NCBI GenBank assembly: GCA_041913045.1
Contig: JAYSGB010000012.1
Span: 1-64,000 of the forward strand
Source of the DNA: CAMLOF01 sp041913045
Lineage (GTDB): Bacteria; Pseudomonadota; Gammaproteobacteria; Burkholderiales; Burkholderiaceae_C
DNA length: 64,000 nt
Direction of reading: 5' to 3'
The translations under genes and the position numbers were made by a program. Under the pieces are notes generated by a model that searched no databases, was not told where the DNA came from, and was given only the letters and a program-made list of their open reading frames with translations. Position 1 is the stretch's first letter. Every line of letters starts with the position of its first letter. This document shows positions 16,115-24,397 of this stretch, piece by piece.

Positions 16115-18381
16115 GCGTGCAGACGCCTGTCTGGCGAACCAAGCCAGCCACCCGCTGGGCCGTCGGGCTTGGCCTGGTCTTCATGGCCGGTGTGGCCATG
16201 GTGCTGTTCTTTTTGCTCACCCTGGCCACCGACCAAAAGTCGTTCTACGAAGGCAACTACACCCGTCTGGTGCTGGTGAACGTGGCCGTTGCAGCGGTAC
16301 TGCTGTTGGTGATCCTCTGGTTCTCTGTTCGGCTGGCCGTTCGACTGAAGCGCAAGCGCTTTGGCAGCAGGCTTTTGCTCAAGCTGGCCGCGATCTTTGG
16401 GTTGGTGGGCTTTCTGCCCGGGCTTCTCATCTACACGGTGTCCTACCAATTTGTGTCACGCTCGATCGAATCGTGGTTTGACGTGCGTGTCGAGACGGCT
16501 TTGTCTGCTGGCCTCAACCTGGGCCGCTCCACCTTGGACACACTGGCCGCAGACTTGGCCAGCAAGACACGGGCGGCGGCAAGTGCGCTGGGTGGGACGA
16601 GTGATGCCTCTGCCGGTTTGGCCTTGGAGCGACTGCGTGAACAATTGCAGGCCAGCAACGTGGTGCTGTGGAGCCACGCCGGGCAGGCAATTGCAAGTGC
16701 CGGGGAGTCGCGTTTTGAACTGAACCCCGCGCGTCCAAGCGTTGCCCAGATGCGCCAGGTGCGCAACCAGCGTGTTGTCTTCAGCGTGGAAGGAGTGGAG
16801 GAGCTTGAAACGCTGCCCGATCCGAAGGCGTTGCTCGACATGCCCTCGGAAAAGCTGCCCAAGATCCAGGTGTTGGCGTTGGTTCAACCATCCAATTTCG
16901 GATTCGGTGGCGACGCCCGCGTGCTCCAGGTGAGCGCGCCATTGCCGGCGGCTCTCTTGGCCGATGCCCTTGCTGTGCAACAGGCGCACCGTGAGTACCA
17001 GGAGCGGGCGCTGGCCCGTGACGGTCTGCGCAGCATGTACATAGGTACATTGACCTTGGCCCTGTTTCTGGCCGTGTTTGGCGCGGTGCTGCTGGCGGTG
17101 TTGTTGGGCAACCAGCTGGTTCGCCCACTGCTGGTGCTGGCCGAGGGCATGCGGGACGTGGCCCGAGGAGACTTGACGCCCAAAGTGTCCTTGCCTGCCC
17201 GAGACGAACTGGCTGGCCTGACCCGGACGTTTGCGCACATGACGCAGGAGCTGGCCGATGCCAGACAGGCCGTGCAGCAGGGCATGGCGCAGGTGGATGC
17301 AGCTCGCTCCAACCTGCAAACGCTTCTGGATAACCTGACGGCGGGTGTGGTGGTGCTGGACGCCGACTTGCACATCATCAGCTCCAACCCTGGCGCGACC
17401 CGCATTTTGCGTGCACCGCTTGCTGCCCACCTGGGGCATGCCTTGCGCACGGTGCCTGGATTGGAAAATTTCGGGCTCTGGGTTGCGCAGCAGTTCGAAC
17501 GTTTCACGGCCGGGCTGGCGGTGACCGAAGATGGTCACTGGCAACAATCCTTCGAATTGCATGCTGGTGATCGCGACGCCATGCACGCTACCAGCTTGGT
17601 GACGTTGATCGCTCGTGGCGCACTGCTGCCCAATGGCGAGCGGCTTCTGGTGTTTGACGACGTATCAGAAATCATCTCTGCCCAAAGGGCGCAGGCATGG
17701 GGCGAGGTGGCTCGACGGCTGGCGCATGAAATCAAGAACCCGCTCACGCCCATACAGTTGTCTGCCGAACGGCTGGCCATGAAGCTGGAGCCCAAGCTGG
17801 AGGGCGGTGACCTTGCCATATTGAGCAAGTCGGTGAAGACCATCGTTGATCAGGTAGACGCCATGAAGCGCTTGGTCAACGAGTTCCGCGATTACGCCCG
17901 CTTGCCTGGTGCCCAGTTGGTGCCGCTGGACCTGAATGCACTGGTCACGGACATTGTTGGCATATACGACGCTTCCGAAGTGCCCGTACGGCTAGATCTT
18001 GATACGGCTTGCCCACAGGTGGCCGCCGATGCACAACAGGTGCGCCAGGTGGTGCACAACCTGGTGCAGAACGCGCAGGACGCCACGCCCCCAGGCGGTG
18101 CACCGGTTCTGTTGCAGACCCGCGTGTCGGAAAGTGGGCGTTGGGTTCGCCTGCACGTGCTCGACAGTGGCCCGGGTTTTGCTGATTCCATTCTGAAGCG
18201 AGCCTTTGAGCCATACGTGACGACCAAGAGCAAAGGCACCGGTCTTGGGCTGGCGGTGGTCAAGAAGATCATGGATGAGCACGGAGGCCGGGTGGACCTT
18301 GCTCAACGGACAGAAAGTGGAAGGGTCTGCGGCGCGCAAGTGTCGCTATCATTCAAGGTTGCAAATACGCAACAGAGTTGA
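16111..18381 (+). CDS. ntrY: NtrY-like membrane sensor histidine kinase
   Basis: This 756-aa protein has three N-terminal membrane segments, a periplasmic region, a fourth segment (about 310-335) and a HAMP linker. A PAS-like domain follows (NLTAGVVVLDADLHIISSNP), then the HisKA domain with H539 in LAHEIKNPLTP, and a C-terminal ATPase with NLVQNAQDAT and GTGLGLAVVKKI. The layout matches the NtrY family, which senses an envelope or nitrogen/redox signal. The partner regulator follows after 30 bp. Confidence 0.9.
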   Translation: MSVQTPVWRTKPATRWAVGLGLVFMAGVAMVLFFLLTLATDQKSFYEGNYTRLVLVNVAVAAVLLLVILWFSVRLAVRLKRKRFGSRLLLKLAAIFGLVGFLPGLLIYTVSYQFVSRSIESWFDVRVETALSAGLNLGRSTLDTLAADLASKTRAAASALGGTSDASAGLALERLREQLQASNVVLWSHAGQAIASAGESRFELNPARPSVAQMRQVRNQRVVFSVEGVEELETLPDPKALLDMPSEKLPKIQVLALVQPSNFGFGGDARVLQVSAPLPAALLADALAVQQAHREYQERALARDGLRSMYIGTLTLALFLAVFGAVLLAVLLGNQLVRPLLVLAEGMRDVARGDLTPKVSLPARDELAGLTRTFAHMTQELADARQAVQQGMAQVDAARSNLQTLLDNLTAGVVVLDADLHIISSNPGATRILRAPLAAHLGHALRTVPGLENFGLWVAQQFERFTAGLAVTEDGHWQQSFELHAGDRDAMHATSLVTLIARGALLPNGERLLVFDDVSEIISAQRAQAWGEVARRLAHEIKNPLTPIQLSAERLAMKLEPKLEGGDLAILSKSVKTIVDQVDAMKRLVNEFRDYARLPGAQLVPLDLNALVTDIVGIYDASEVPVRLDLDTACPQVAADAQQVRQVVHNLVQNAQDATPPGGAPVLLQTRVSESGRWVRLHVLDSGPGFADSILKRAFEPYVTTKSKGTGLGLAVVKKIMDEHGGRVDLAQRTESGRVCGAQVSLSFKVANTQQS

Positions 18382-18411
18382 GCCGATCAGAGAGGACGGA
18401 AGCGCAACGTC

Positions 18412-19089
18412 ATGGCGAACATTTTGGTGGTTGATGATGAGCTCGGCATTCGGGATCTGCTGTTTGAGATTCTGAACGACGAGGGTCACGCCGTTGAGTT
18501 GGCGGAGAACGCTGCGCGGGCGCGTGAGCTGCGCGCCAGCTACCGCCCAGACTTGGTGCTGCTGGACATATGGATGCCTGACACCGACGGCGTGACGCTG
18601 CTCAAGGAGTGGTCTGCCAGCGGTCTGCTCAATATGCCCGTGATCATGATGAGCGGTCACGCGACCATCGACACGGCAGTTGAAGCGACGCGCATTGGCG
18701 CGATGGCATTTCTGGAAAAACCCATCACGCTGCAGAAACTTTTGCAGGCGGTGGAGAAGGGGCTGAACAAGGCCGTTGTCAGGCAGGCTGCTCCAACGCG
18801 CCCTGTCATGTCCGCTCCGCCAGCGGTGGCTATGGCTGTGGCCGGTGCGGTGGTTGATGCCGATCTGCAGGCGCCCGAGAACGCCGCAGTGAAGATGTTT
18901 GACTTGGACGTGCCTTTGCGCGACGCTAGGGACGCCTTTGAAAAAGCCTATTTCGAGTTCCATCTGGCCAAGGAGAACGGCTCCATGACCCGTGTGGCCG
19001 AGAAAACGGGGCTGGAGCGCACGCACCTTTACAGGAAGCTCAAGCAGTTGGGTGTCGATTTGTCGAGGTCCAAACGCAATGGTGGCTAA
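18412..19089 (+). CDS. NtrX-like response regulator lacking the AAA+ domain
   Basis: The 225-aa product has a receiver domain with D8/D9, phospho-acceptor D52 (VLLDIWMPD) and K103. A Pro/Ala-rich linker follows, then a Fis-type helix-turn-helix (VAEKTGLERTHLYRKLKQLG). Classical NtrX (about 450 aa) has a sigma-54-interacting ATPase between these parts; none is present here. It is probably phosphorylated by the kinase upstream and acts as a direct activator or repressor without sigma-54. Confidence 0.9.
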   Translation: MANILVVDDELGIRDLLFEILNDEGHAVELAENAARARELRASYRPDLVLLDIWMPDTDGVTLLKEWSASGLLNMPVIMMSGHATIDTAVEATRIGAMAFLEKPITLQKLLQAVEKGLNKAVVRQAAPTRPVMSAPPAVAMAVAGAVVDADLQAPENAAVKMFDLDVPLRDARDAFEKAYFEFHLAKENGSMTRVAEKTGLERTHLYRKLKQLGVDLSRSKRNGG

Positions 19090-19103
19090 AAGCCCAAAAA
19101 CTT

Positions 19104-19112
19104 TGCTATAAT
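19104..19112 (+). promoter_or_regulatory. Extended -10 promoter of tRNA-Phe
   Basis: TGCTATAAT is a perfect -10 hexamer (19107-19112) with an extended TG motif, 9 bp before the tRNA. The -35 region is weak, as is usual for extended -10 promoters. An AT-rich TTTAAGT lies between it and the tRNA. Confidence 0.6.
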
Positions 19113-19121
19113 TTAAGTCTT

Positions 19122-19197
19122 GGCCCGGTAGCTCAGTTGGTAGAGCAGCGGATTGAAAATCCGCGTGTCGGTGGTTCGATTCCGCCCCAGGCCACCA
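19122..19197 (+). tRNA. tRNA-Phe (GAA)
   Basis: A 76-nt cloverleaf with anticodon GAA in the loop TTGAAAA, anticodon stem GCGGA/TCCGC, T arm GGTGG-TTCGATT-CCGCC and an encoded 3' CCA (19195-19197). The acceptor GGCCCGG/CCAGGCC has one mismatch, C at position 5 (19126) against A at position 68 (19189). It stands at the junction between core chromosome and prophage. Confidence 0.95.
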
Positions 19198-19202
19198 TAT
19201 TC

Positions 19203-19232
19203 AAAGCCCAACCCTGCTCGGTTGGGCTTTTT
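19203..19232 (+). terminator. Rho-independent terminator of tRNA-Phe
   Basis: AAAGCCCAACC (19203-19213) pairs perfectly with GGTTGGGCTTT (19220-19230) around CTGCTC and ends in a T run. It closes the tRNA transcript 5 nt after its 3' end. Confidence 0.88.
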
Positions 19233-19503
19233 CACATCTGTGCTTTCCCCACACTGTGCGGGGATTCGGCCGATTTTGCGTGTGCCACAGGCCATATCGC
19301 GCCGGCCAGAAAGCGCCCACCGACCCGCCAAGTTTGACTCTTTTCTGGTCTCTGTTCTCAAAAAATCGGCCAGAACTTCGCCAGCCGAGCACACGCAGAA
19401 ACCCTCTTGTGACAAGCAGTTGCCATTGATGCGCCGCATCAGGTTCGACGCATGGACCACTTACTGCAATAGTCGAACCCGATGATTTCAGGGCCAGCGA
19501 TCT
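19233..19503. other. Gene-free junction between core chromosome and prophage
   Basis: No convincing gene is seen in these 271 bp. The right part (19427-19483) holds two nested palindromes. The first prophage gene ends at 19504 on the opposite strand. This is the most likely left boundary of the element; the exact attachment core cannot be set because the right end is outside the window. Confidence 0.55.
19427..19483. repeat. Nested palindromes at the left prophage boundary
   Basis: TGATGCG-C-CGCATCA (19427-19441) is a perfect 15-bp palindrome. Its last bases begin a second dyad: ATCAGGTTCGAC (19438-19449) and GTCGAACCCGAT (19472-19483) are inverted repeats with 11 of 12 matches around 22 bp. 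The second dyad spans 46 bp, close to the size of serine-integrase attachment sites. A role in integration or excision is an inference. Confidence 0.55.
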
Positions 19504-19728
19504 TCAACCCTTGGGCGGGTGCGGATCGTTGCCGTAGCTGTTGCGCTCGCGGATGCGACCGTTCTCGCCATGAATCAAGACCTCGCTACGCTGGTTGATG
19601 GCGATGTCACGAGCGGCCCGTTCGGCCTCGGACTGCGTGCGGTGATGCGAGGTGTCTCGCTGGTTGCCTGCGCCGCGCACAGCCCAGCCGTCGTCGCGCT
19701 TCACTACGTGTTGGTTTTTACCGGCCAT
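19504..19728 (-). CDS. DUF2188-like small protein
   Basis: The 74-aa product begins MAGKNQHVVKRDDGWAVRGA and continues with RTQSEAERAARDIAINQRSEVLIHGENGRI, the pattern of the DUF2188 family: a small two-strand-helix fold, function unknown. It is the first gene inside the prophage, last in a leftward series with the 312-aa and 411-aa genes. A 91-bp gap separates it from the gene upstream. Confidence 0.75.
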   Translation of the reverse strand: MAGKNQHVVKRDDGWAVRGAGNQRDTSHHRTQSEAERAARDIAINQRSEVLIHGENGRIRERNSYGNDPHPPKG

Positions 19729-19819
19729 TTCAAAAACCTTTCAAGGTTGGGTGGATGCTGGAAGTCGGGTATTGGCTGTCGAGTCACCCCCTTTCCAGAA
19801 TCACGAAATCAGGCTTGAG

Positions 19820-20758
19820 TCAGTAGTGCCCTTTGTCGTCCTTGTCGACGAATGTGGCGTAGACCTGCTTGTGGCGTTTGAAAATGTCTGCCGTCCGGAA
19901 GCTGGTGCCAGGCTCAAGGCCCAGCCCTTCGGCCATGTGCCGCTTGTGCACTTCGTCGCCATCGGCGTCTTCCAGAATCTTCAGGAAGAGATAGACCTGT
20001 GGTGAGAGGTCGACCTGCTCACCATTGATCAGTGCCACGCGCTGGGTGTGCATCAGTCGCAGGGACGTCTCCGTCGATTCATGCACCGGTGCTGGGCGGG
20101 TCAGATATGCCTCAAGGTTCTCGATCACCAGGCCGGATTTGCGGATGTGGGCAATGGCCCGCAGCGGCACCAACAGGCGATCGCCCAAGGCAGTACCGAG
20201 CAAGGACGCAGGCTCTCCCGCCGTGATGATCACCTCAGCGCCAGGCGCCACCAATTGCGCCAGCTTGGCGGCCACTGGATCGGACATCGCGCTCAGGCGA
20301 CGTCCAAAGAAAACCGTGTGCCGCCGGCGCCGATGTTCGAACTCACCCAGCCGCCACAAGACGTTGTCGACGATCGGTTCGACGGTATAACGCGGTGCCA
20401 ACCCCAGTCCTGCTGACAACCACTTGGCCAGCTTCTGCGGTTGCACCTGCCAAAAGTGCGCCTGTTGATTCGTCAGGCCGACCCAGCCGCATTCCGGGCA
20501 ATAGCCGCGATAGGGTTGCGAATCTGGCGTGGCGTGTGGCTGCGGCCGCATGGCCTCGGTGCCGCACTCCGGGCAGAGGATGTCCAGTGCTCGCTCGCGG
20601 CTGACGGCGATGGCATCCAGGGCCAGCAGATGGCCATAGAACCCGGGCCGGCTCGAAAGCCAGACCGCGTCTGGGGAGATCAGCATGTCTTCACGCTCGA
20701 GCAGGCGGCAGATCTCGGTCAGCCCCTGGTCGTTCATGACCGCGACCGCCTCATTCAT
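19820..20758 (-). CDS. Unrecognised zinc-ribbon protein with winged-helix-like end
   Basis: The 312-aa product fits no family I recognise. About residues 47-85 carry two CPECG knuckles, a zinc ribbon. A middle part (APGAEVIITAGEPASLLGTA) looks alpha/beta. The C-terminal 80 residues (VDLSPQVYLFLKILEDADG onward) resemble a winged helix. ATG 20758 overlaps the end of the 411-aa gene by 8 bp, so the two are translationally coupled and probably work together. It may bind nucleic acid; this is inference. Confidence 0.75.
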   Translation of the reverse strand: MNEAVAVMNDQGLTEICRLLEREDMLISPDAVWLSSRPGFYGHLLALDAIAVSRERALDILCPECGTEAMRPQPHATPDSQPYRGYCPECGWVGLTNQQAHFWQVQPQKLAKWLSAGLGLAPRYTVEPIVDNVLWRLGEFEHRRRRHTVFFGRRLSAMSDPVAAKLAQLVAPGAEVIITAGEPASLLGTALGDRLLVPLRAIAHIRKSGLVIENLEAYLTRPAPVHESTETSLRLMHTQRVALINGEQVDLSPQVYLFLKILEDADGDEVHKRHMAEGLGLEPGTSFRTADIFKRHKQVYATFVDKDDKGHY

Positions 20759-21986
20759 GCATGACTCCTTCGGCTTCATCCGCCAGCTTGGCCGTCGCGG
20801 GTGACTGCATGACACCCAGTGCGCGCAGCAGCGATTCCACCAGGCGGGCATCAGCCTCTTCCATGTCGCGCAGATTGCTGATCCCACTTTGCTTGAGATC
20901 GATGTGCAGCACACGGCTGGCTTTGCCGGGCTGCAACGGCTCGAAGTACAGCGAGACCACGGCGTCGATGATGTTGAAGCCTTGTCCCATCAGGATGGGA
21001 CTGATTTGCTGAGCAGAGAGACAGGCGAGCACATCGGGCGCATCTTTCTCCCCCGGCGGCTTGATCTGGTAGTCGCAGATCGGGGGATGGATGGCCCGCA
21101 CTTTCGCCTGTGACAAACGGATGCGCTCAACCCGGTGTGCCGCCAGGTCACATTCGCTGTCATCGAAAAGCTCGAAACCATCCCGCAGACGGTTCAGTAA
21201 AAACATCGGCTTCTCGATGTCCTGGGGCTGCAGCACCTGCTTGAATACATGCTTGCCGAGGTGCTCCAGCAAGGTCTGCTGTGTCTTGGCACCACCGGGT
21301 GCCAGCACATCAATCACCCCGCTGGCCGGGTAGATGACGACATCCATGGCCATGGGTGGTCGGACGTCACGCCAGTGCGCCCGGTTGTCGTCGCCAAATT
21401 CCAGCTGACGCTGGGCGTTGTCCTCAATGAGGATGCCCAGTTGCACGCCACCATCCAGATGCCGGTCCAAGGTGTCGATCTGACAGGCGCGCGGCGTCCC
21501 CTTGCGCGGCGTGAATGCGGTGGCCAGTGCCACCTCGAGGGCGCGAATGTCTTCCTGGCCACGGAACAGCGCATCGACGGGCGGCACCTGCAAGCGTTTC
21601 CACCCACGCTTGCCAATGCGCAGGCTCACCGCGTAGATGGCCTCGGCCGTGGCGAACAGGTCAGGCCAGTTGGCCATGACCCACAAGGCACGCTCGGCAT
21701 CGCTGGAGAACTTCGTGAAATCCTCATGGATCGTGGAGTCTGGCGGTGCGGTGTTACGAAGGGCATCGACACCACGCCCGTTGGCCAAGTCGTGCACGCG
21801 CCGCAATTCGGCATAGACGGCTTCGCCCTGTGCCGCAGGCAAGGCATCGATGATGTCGATGACGCTGCTGATCAGATTGTCACCGGCAAGCTGGTCAGGC
21901 AGTTCCAGCTTGCGAGACTGAAAGTAAAACTCCCAAGTCCGTTCAGGGATTTGGCGGATGAGTTGACGGTAGTTGAAGGCGGCCAT
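20751..21986 (-). CDS. Unrecognised 411-aa protein, first gene of leftward operon
   Basis: No family is recognised. The protein is soluble, with no membrane segment or signal peptide. It begins MAAFNYRQLIRQIPERTWEF and ends with an acidic helical segment. AAGGA lies about 10 nt before the start. It is divergent from the XRE/ImmA pair, with a 267-bp shared control region, and coupled to the zinc-ribbon gene downstream. The arrangement suggests an operon controlled by the XRE repressor; a defence or lysogeny role is speculation. Confidence 0.75.
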   Translation of the reverse strand: MAAFNYRQLIRQIPERTWEFYFQSRKLELPDQLAGDNLISSVIDIIDALPAAQGEAVYAELRRVHDLANGRGVDALRNTAPPDSTIHEDFTKFSSDAERALWVMANWPDLFATAEAIYAVSLRIGKRGWKRLQVPPVDALFRGQEDIRALEVALATAFTPRKGTPRACQIDTLDRHLDGGVQLGILIEDNAQRQLEFGDDNRAHWRDVRPPMAMDVVIYPASGVIDVLAPGGAKTQQTLLEHLGKHVFKQVLQPQDIEKPMFLLNRLRDGFELFDDSECDLAAHRVERIRLSQAKVRAIHPPICDYQIKPPGEKDAPDVLACLSAQQISPILMGQGFNIIDAVVSLYFEPLQPGKASRVLHIDLKQSGISNLRDMEEADARLVESLLRALGVMQSPATAKLADEAEGVMHE

Positions 21987-22253
21987 CTTGTTTTTCCTTT
22001 TTGCTGGGCCGCCGTGCCGATGACTTCTTGTGTGCGCGAGAGGCCTGGGTTGGTTACACTGTTCTCAACACCGTACCGCACAACAAAGCAAAATGTATTT
22101 GTTCGCTATATCGGGTGTTTGATGGAATTTAACGGTGGATGATTGTGTTGTCAAGCCGGTGCGGATTCGTTCGAAATAACGTAATATCTCGGTCTGTGCA
22201 AAACGCTACCCGTCCCCCTGTTCGCGTGGGGCTGAGAGAACACAGGAGAAACC
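21987..22253. promoter_or_regulatory. Divergent control region between the 411-aa gene and xre
   Basis: This 267-bp gap has lower GC than its surroundings in 22060-22200 and separates two divergent operons. A short inverted repeat TGTT-CTC-AACA lies at 22060-22070. A possible -35 box, TTGTCA, is at 22148 on the + strand, without a good -10 at normal spacing. Ribosome sites are seen for both genes (AGGAG at 22244-22248 rightward). It should contain operators of the XRE protein; I could not identify them firmly. Confidence 0.55.
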
Positions 22254-22580
22254 GTGGCAACCCCACTGGGTGACAAAATTCGCAGGCTGCGCCGTGAGCA
22301 GAAGTTGAGTCTCGACGCACTGGCCGCCGCAGCCGGCATGAGCAAGAGCTATCTGTGGGAGTTGGAGAACAACGACGATGCCAACCCCACCATGGAAAAA
22401 CTGGCCAGCATCGCCGCCGTCTTGAACGTCACGCCTGAGTTTCTGGCGCACAACGAACAGGCCGATCAGCCCGAGGACGCCTTTGACAAGGCGTTCTTTC
22501 GGAACTACAAGACGCTCAAACCCGAGACCAAGCATCAGCTCCTTGAGATCCTGAAGACCCTCAAGAAAACCCAAGGATGA
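22254..22580 (+). CDS. XRE-family transcriptional regulator
   Basis: The 108-aa product uses a GTG start after AGGAG. An HTH_3 domain spans about residues 5-60 (LGDKIRRLRREQKLSLDALA, then AAGMSKSYLWELEN). A short acidic and helical tail likely mediates dimerisation. The ATGA overlap with the metallopeptidase gene is typical of ImmR/ImmA-type switches, where the peptidase cleaves the repressor after DNA damage. It may control the divergent operon, the prophage, or both. Confidence 0.9.
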   Translation: MATPLGDKIRRLRREQKLSLDALAAAAGMSKSYLWELENNDDANPTMEKLASIAAVLNVTPEFLAHNEQADQPEDAFDKAFFRNYKTLKPETKHQLLEILKTLKKTQG

Positions 22581-23533
22581 GTGCCCCGCCCAACAAGCCG
22601 GCGCCTTGGGCCAACCGGCTGAACAAGCTTTTGGATCAGTTTCACATCGTCCATGGTGGCGACCGATTCCCGGTCGATGTGGAAGCGCTGATTCGGGAAG
22701 TGCCGGGTACTTTCCAGACCGGCGAGCGGATCACCATTCAGGGCGAGGCGATGGACCCGGAGTTCGAGGGGGCGCTGTTCAACCTGAATGCCGATGCGCC
22801 GGGCAAGGGCAACTGGGCCATCATCTACAACCAGGCGATCAGCTCACCGGGTCGAATCCGCTTCACGCTGGCACACGAGCTGGGGCATTACCTGGTGCAT
22901 CGCCATCTGCAGACGTCTTTCAACTGCAGCGAGGTGGACACCACTCAGTGGGACAGTGACGAGCGGAAGATTGAGTCCGAAGCGAACACCTTTGCGTCCT
23001 ACCTGCTGATGCCTGCCGACGATTATCGTCGGCAGATCCAGGGGACGGCCATCGATCTGGATGTGCTCGGCGCGTGTGCGGATCGGTATGGCGTTTCCAT
23101 GACGTCGGCTATCCTCAAGTGGCTGGAGCTCACGCCCCAGCGTGCGGTGCTGGTCATGTCGCAGAACGGGATCGTTCAGTGGGCTTGCGGCAGTGAGTCT
23201 GGCAAGTGGCTCTCCATGCATCTGAACAAACGGCTGGCCAACGGTCAGCGACGGCCACTGCCTGCCAGGAGTGCCACACGTTTGGGAACGGACACCAACG
23301 TCGATCGGCTGGGCACGCCGATCGATGCGAGCATCTGGTTTCCGCAGGAGCCCGAGGGCATGGTGGCGCGGGAGATGCGCATCGCGTCGGATTTCTACCG
23401 TCAAACGATGACGCTGCTGGTCCTGCCGCCCGAGGTCAAGCCCTGGGAGCGGGACAAGATGGACGATGACGACGATGGCCTTGAAAACACCTTCGATCGT
23501 TTCGTGCGTAACGGTCAGCCGCCAGTGCGCTGA
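22577..23533 (+). CDS. ImmA/IrrE-family metallopeptidase
   Basis: The 318-aa product has the zinc motif HELGH at residues 100-104 and a downstream ESEANTFASYLLMP that supplies the third ligand, the IrrE/ImmA (DUF955) signature. Relatives cleave XRE-type repressors, such as ImmA on ImmR of ICEBs1, DdrO in Deinococcus and CapP on CapH in CBASS loci. The C-terminal 150 residues lack a recognised domain and may sense a signal. It starts 4 bp inside xre and is translationally coupled. Confidence 0.9.
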   Translation: MSAPPNKPAPWANRLNKLLDQFHIVHGGDRFPVDVEALIREVPGTFQTGERITIQGEAMDPEFEGALFNLNADAPGKGNWAIIYNQAISSPGRIRFTLAHELGHYLVHRHLQTSFNCSEVDTTQWDSDERKIESEANTFASYLLMPADDYRRQIQGTAIDLDVLGACADRYGVSMTSAILKWLELTPQRAVLVMSQNGIVQWACGSESGKWLSMHLNKRLANGQRRPLPARSATRLGTDTNVDRLGTPIDASIWFPQEPEGMVAREMRIASDFYRQTMTLLVLPPEVKPWERDKMDDDDDGLENTFDRFVRNGQPPVR

Positions 23534-23693
23534 CGACACGCCCCCGAGCTGACTGACTTTTGTCACCAGCACGCGACCTTCGGAAAACATTCGCCCTTGT
23601 TCGCAACTGCCCGCAACGGGCCGTAATTTCCTGCTCGGAATTCCGGCGACCTGCCGGTGAAATGGTGGCAGTTTTTCATCATGAAAGCCTGCC

Positions 23694-23930
23694 ATGTCAC
23701 ATCTCGAACATCACTCCAAATCCGCCAGCCGCGATACCCGTGAGCTTGGCCGATCCCCTTGTCAGGAAATCGCGCAGTTGCTTGCCGCCGGCATTCTCCG
23801 GGCACGTACAGGCGCAGCGCTGGCGAGCTCATGTCAGCATGACGCCACGGCTGGCGATATTCCGCTTGGCTTTACTGGCCACCAGCGCGTTCATACGAAC
23901 CCGTCTCAACAAGAAGGAGTTTTCGTATGA
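23694..23930 (+). CDS. Small protein at the head of the recombinase operon
   Basis: The 78-aa product contains QEIAQLLAAGILRART and ends with a QRVHTNPSQQEGV-like tail, a pattern I associate with small genes before DUF2924 in prophages; no function is known. Its TGA overlaps the DUF2924 ATG by ATGA, which supports translation. The 160 bp before it (23534-23693) hold no gene. Confidence 0.65.
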   Translation: MSHLEHHSKSASRDTRELGRSPCQEIAQLLAAGILRARTGAALASSCQHDATAGDIPLGFTGHQRVHTNPSQQEGVFV

Positions 23931-24397
23931 CGACACACGCAAGCAAAGAAACGGTCGCCGCGCGGCTCGCGCAATTGCCCTACCTGCCGATGGAAAACAT
24001 CTGGGCGCTCTGGGATCAGTATTTTGATCGTCGCCCTGGCCACCATCACCGCACCTGGCTTGAAAGTCGGCTGGCTTACAAGATTCAGGAAGAGGCGTTT
24101 GGTGCCATGTCCTCATCGCTCAAGCGCCGCCTGGAAAAAATCGGTGAGACCGGCGAGGTGCCTAACCAGAAGCGCAGAGCAGAAAACCAGTTGGCGCCGG
24201 GTGCCACCCTGATCCGTGAATACAACGGCATTGCCCATCAGGTCAAAGTCCTGGACGATGGGCGTTTCGAATACCAGGCCCGTGCCTACAAAAGCTTGTC
24301 TGGGGTGGCCAAGGCCATTACCGGCACCGCGTGGTCTGGGCCGGCATTCTTCGGACTGCGCCAACCCGCGCCCAAGCGTCAGGGGGCATTGGCATGA
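23927..24397 (+). CDS. DUF2924 domain protein
   Basis: The 156-aa product contains the DUF2924 pattern: an N-terminal helical part (LAQLPYLPMENIWALWDQYF) and a C-terminal beta-rich part ending PGATLIREYNGIAHQVKVLD and YKSLSGVAKAITGTAWSGPA. The latter resembles SAWADEE/RAMA-like DNA-associated modules. It is almost always beside a large serine recombinase, as here, with ATGA overlaps on both sides. It is probably an accessory of recombination, perhaps a directionality factor (inference). Confidence 0.85.
   Translation: MTTHASKETVAARLAQLPYLPMENIWALWDQYFDRRPGHHHRTWLESRLAYKIQEEAFGAMSSSLKRRLEKIGETGEVPNQKRRAENQLAPGATLIREYNGIAHQVKVLDDGRFEYQARAYKSLSGVAKAITGTAWSGPAFFGLRQPAPKRQGALA

Noticed and set aside
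19122..19197. tRNA-Phe as the proven prophage attachment site
   Set aside because: I saw no second copy of the tRNA 3' end in the window, the enzyme is a serine recombinase that often uses other sites, and the right end is not visible.
19113..19460. 115-codon reverse frame across tRNA-Phe and its terminator
   Set aside because: It spans a tRNA gene and has no family signature.
22200..22250. GGGGCTGAGAGAAC before the XRE gene, resembling part of a TPP riboswitch
   Set aside because: The second conserved half and the closing stem are missing, and the gene is not thiamine-related.
23560..24027. 155-codon frame overlapping the small gene and DUF2924
   Set aside because: It runs in another frame through two better supported genes, with low-complexity composition and no ribosome site.
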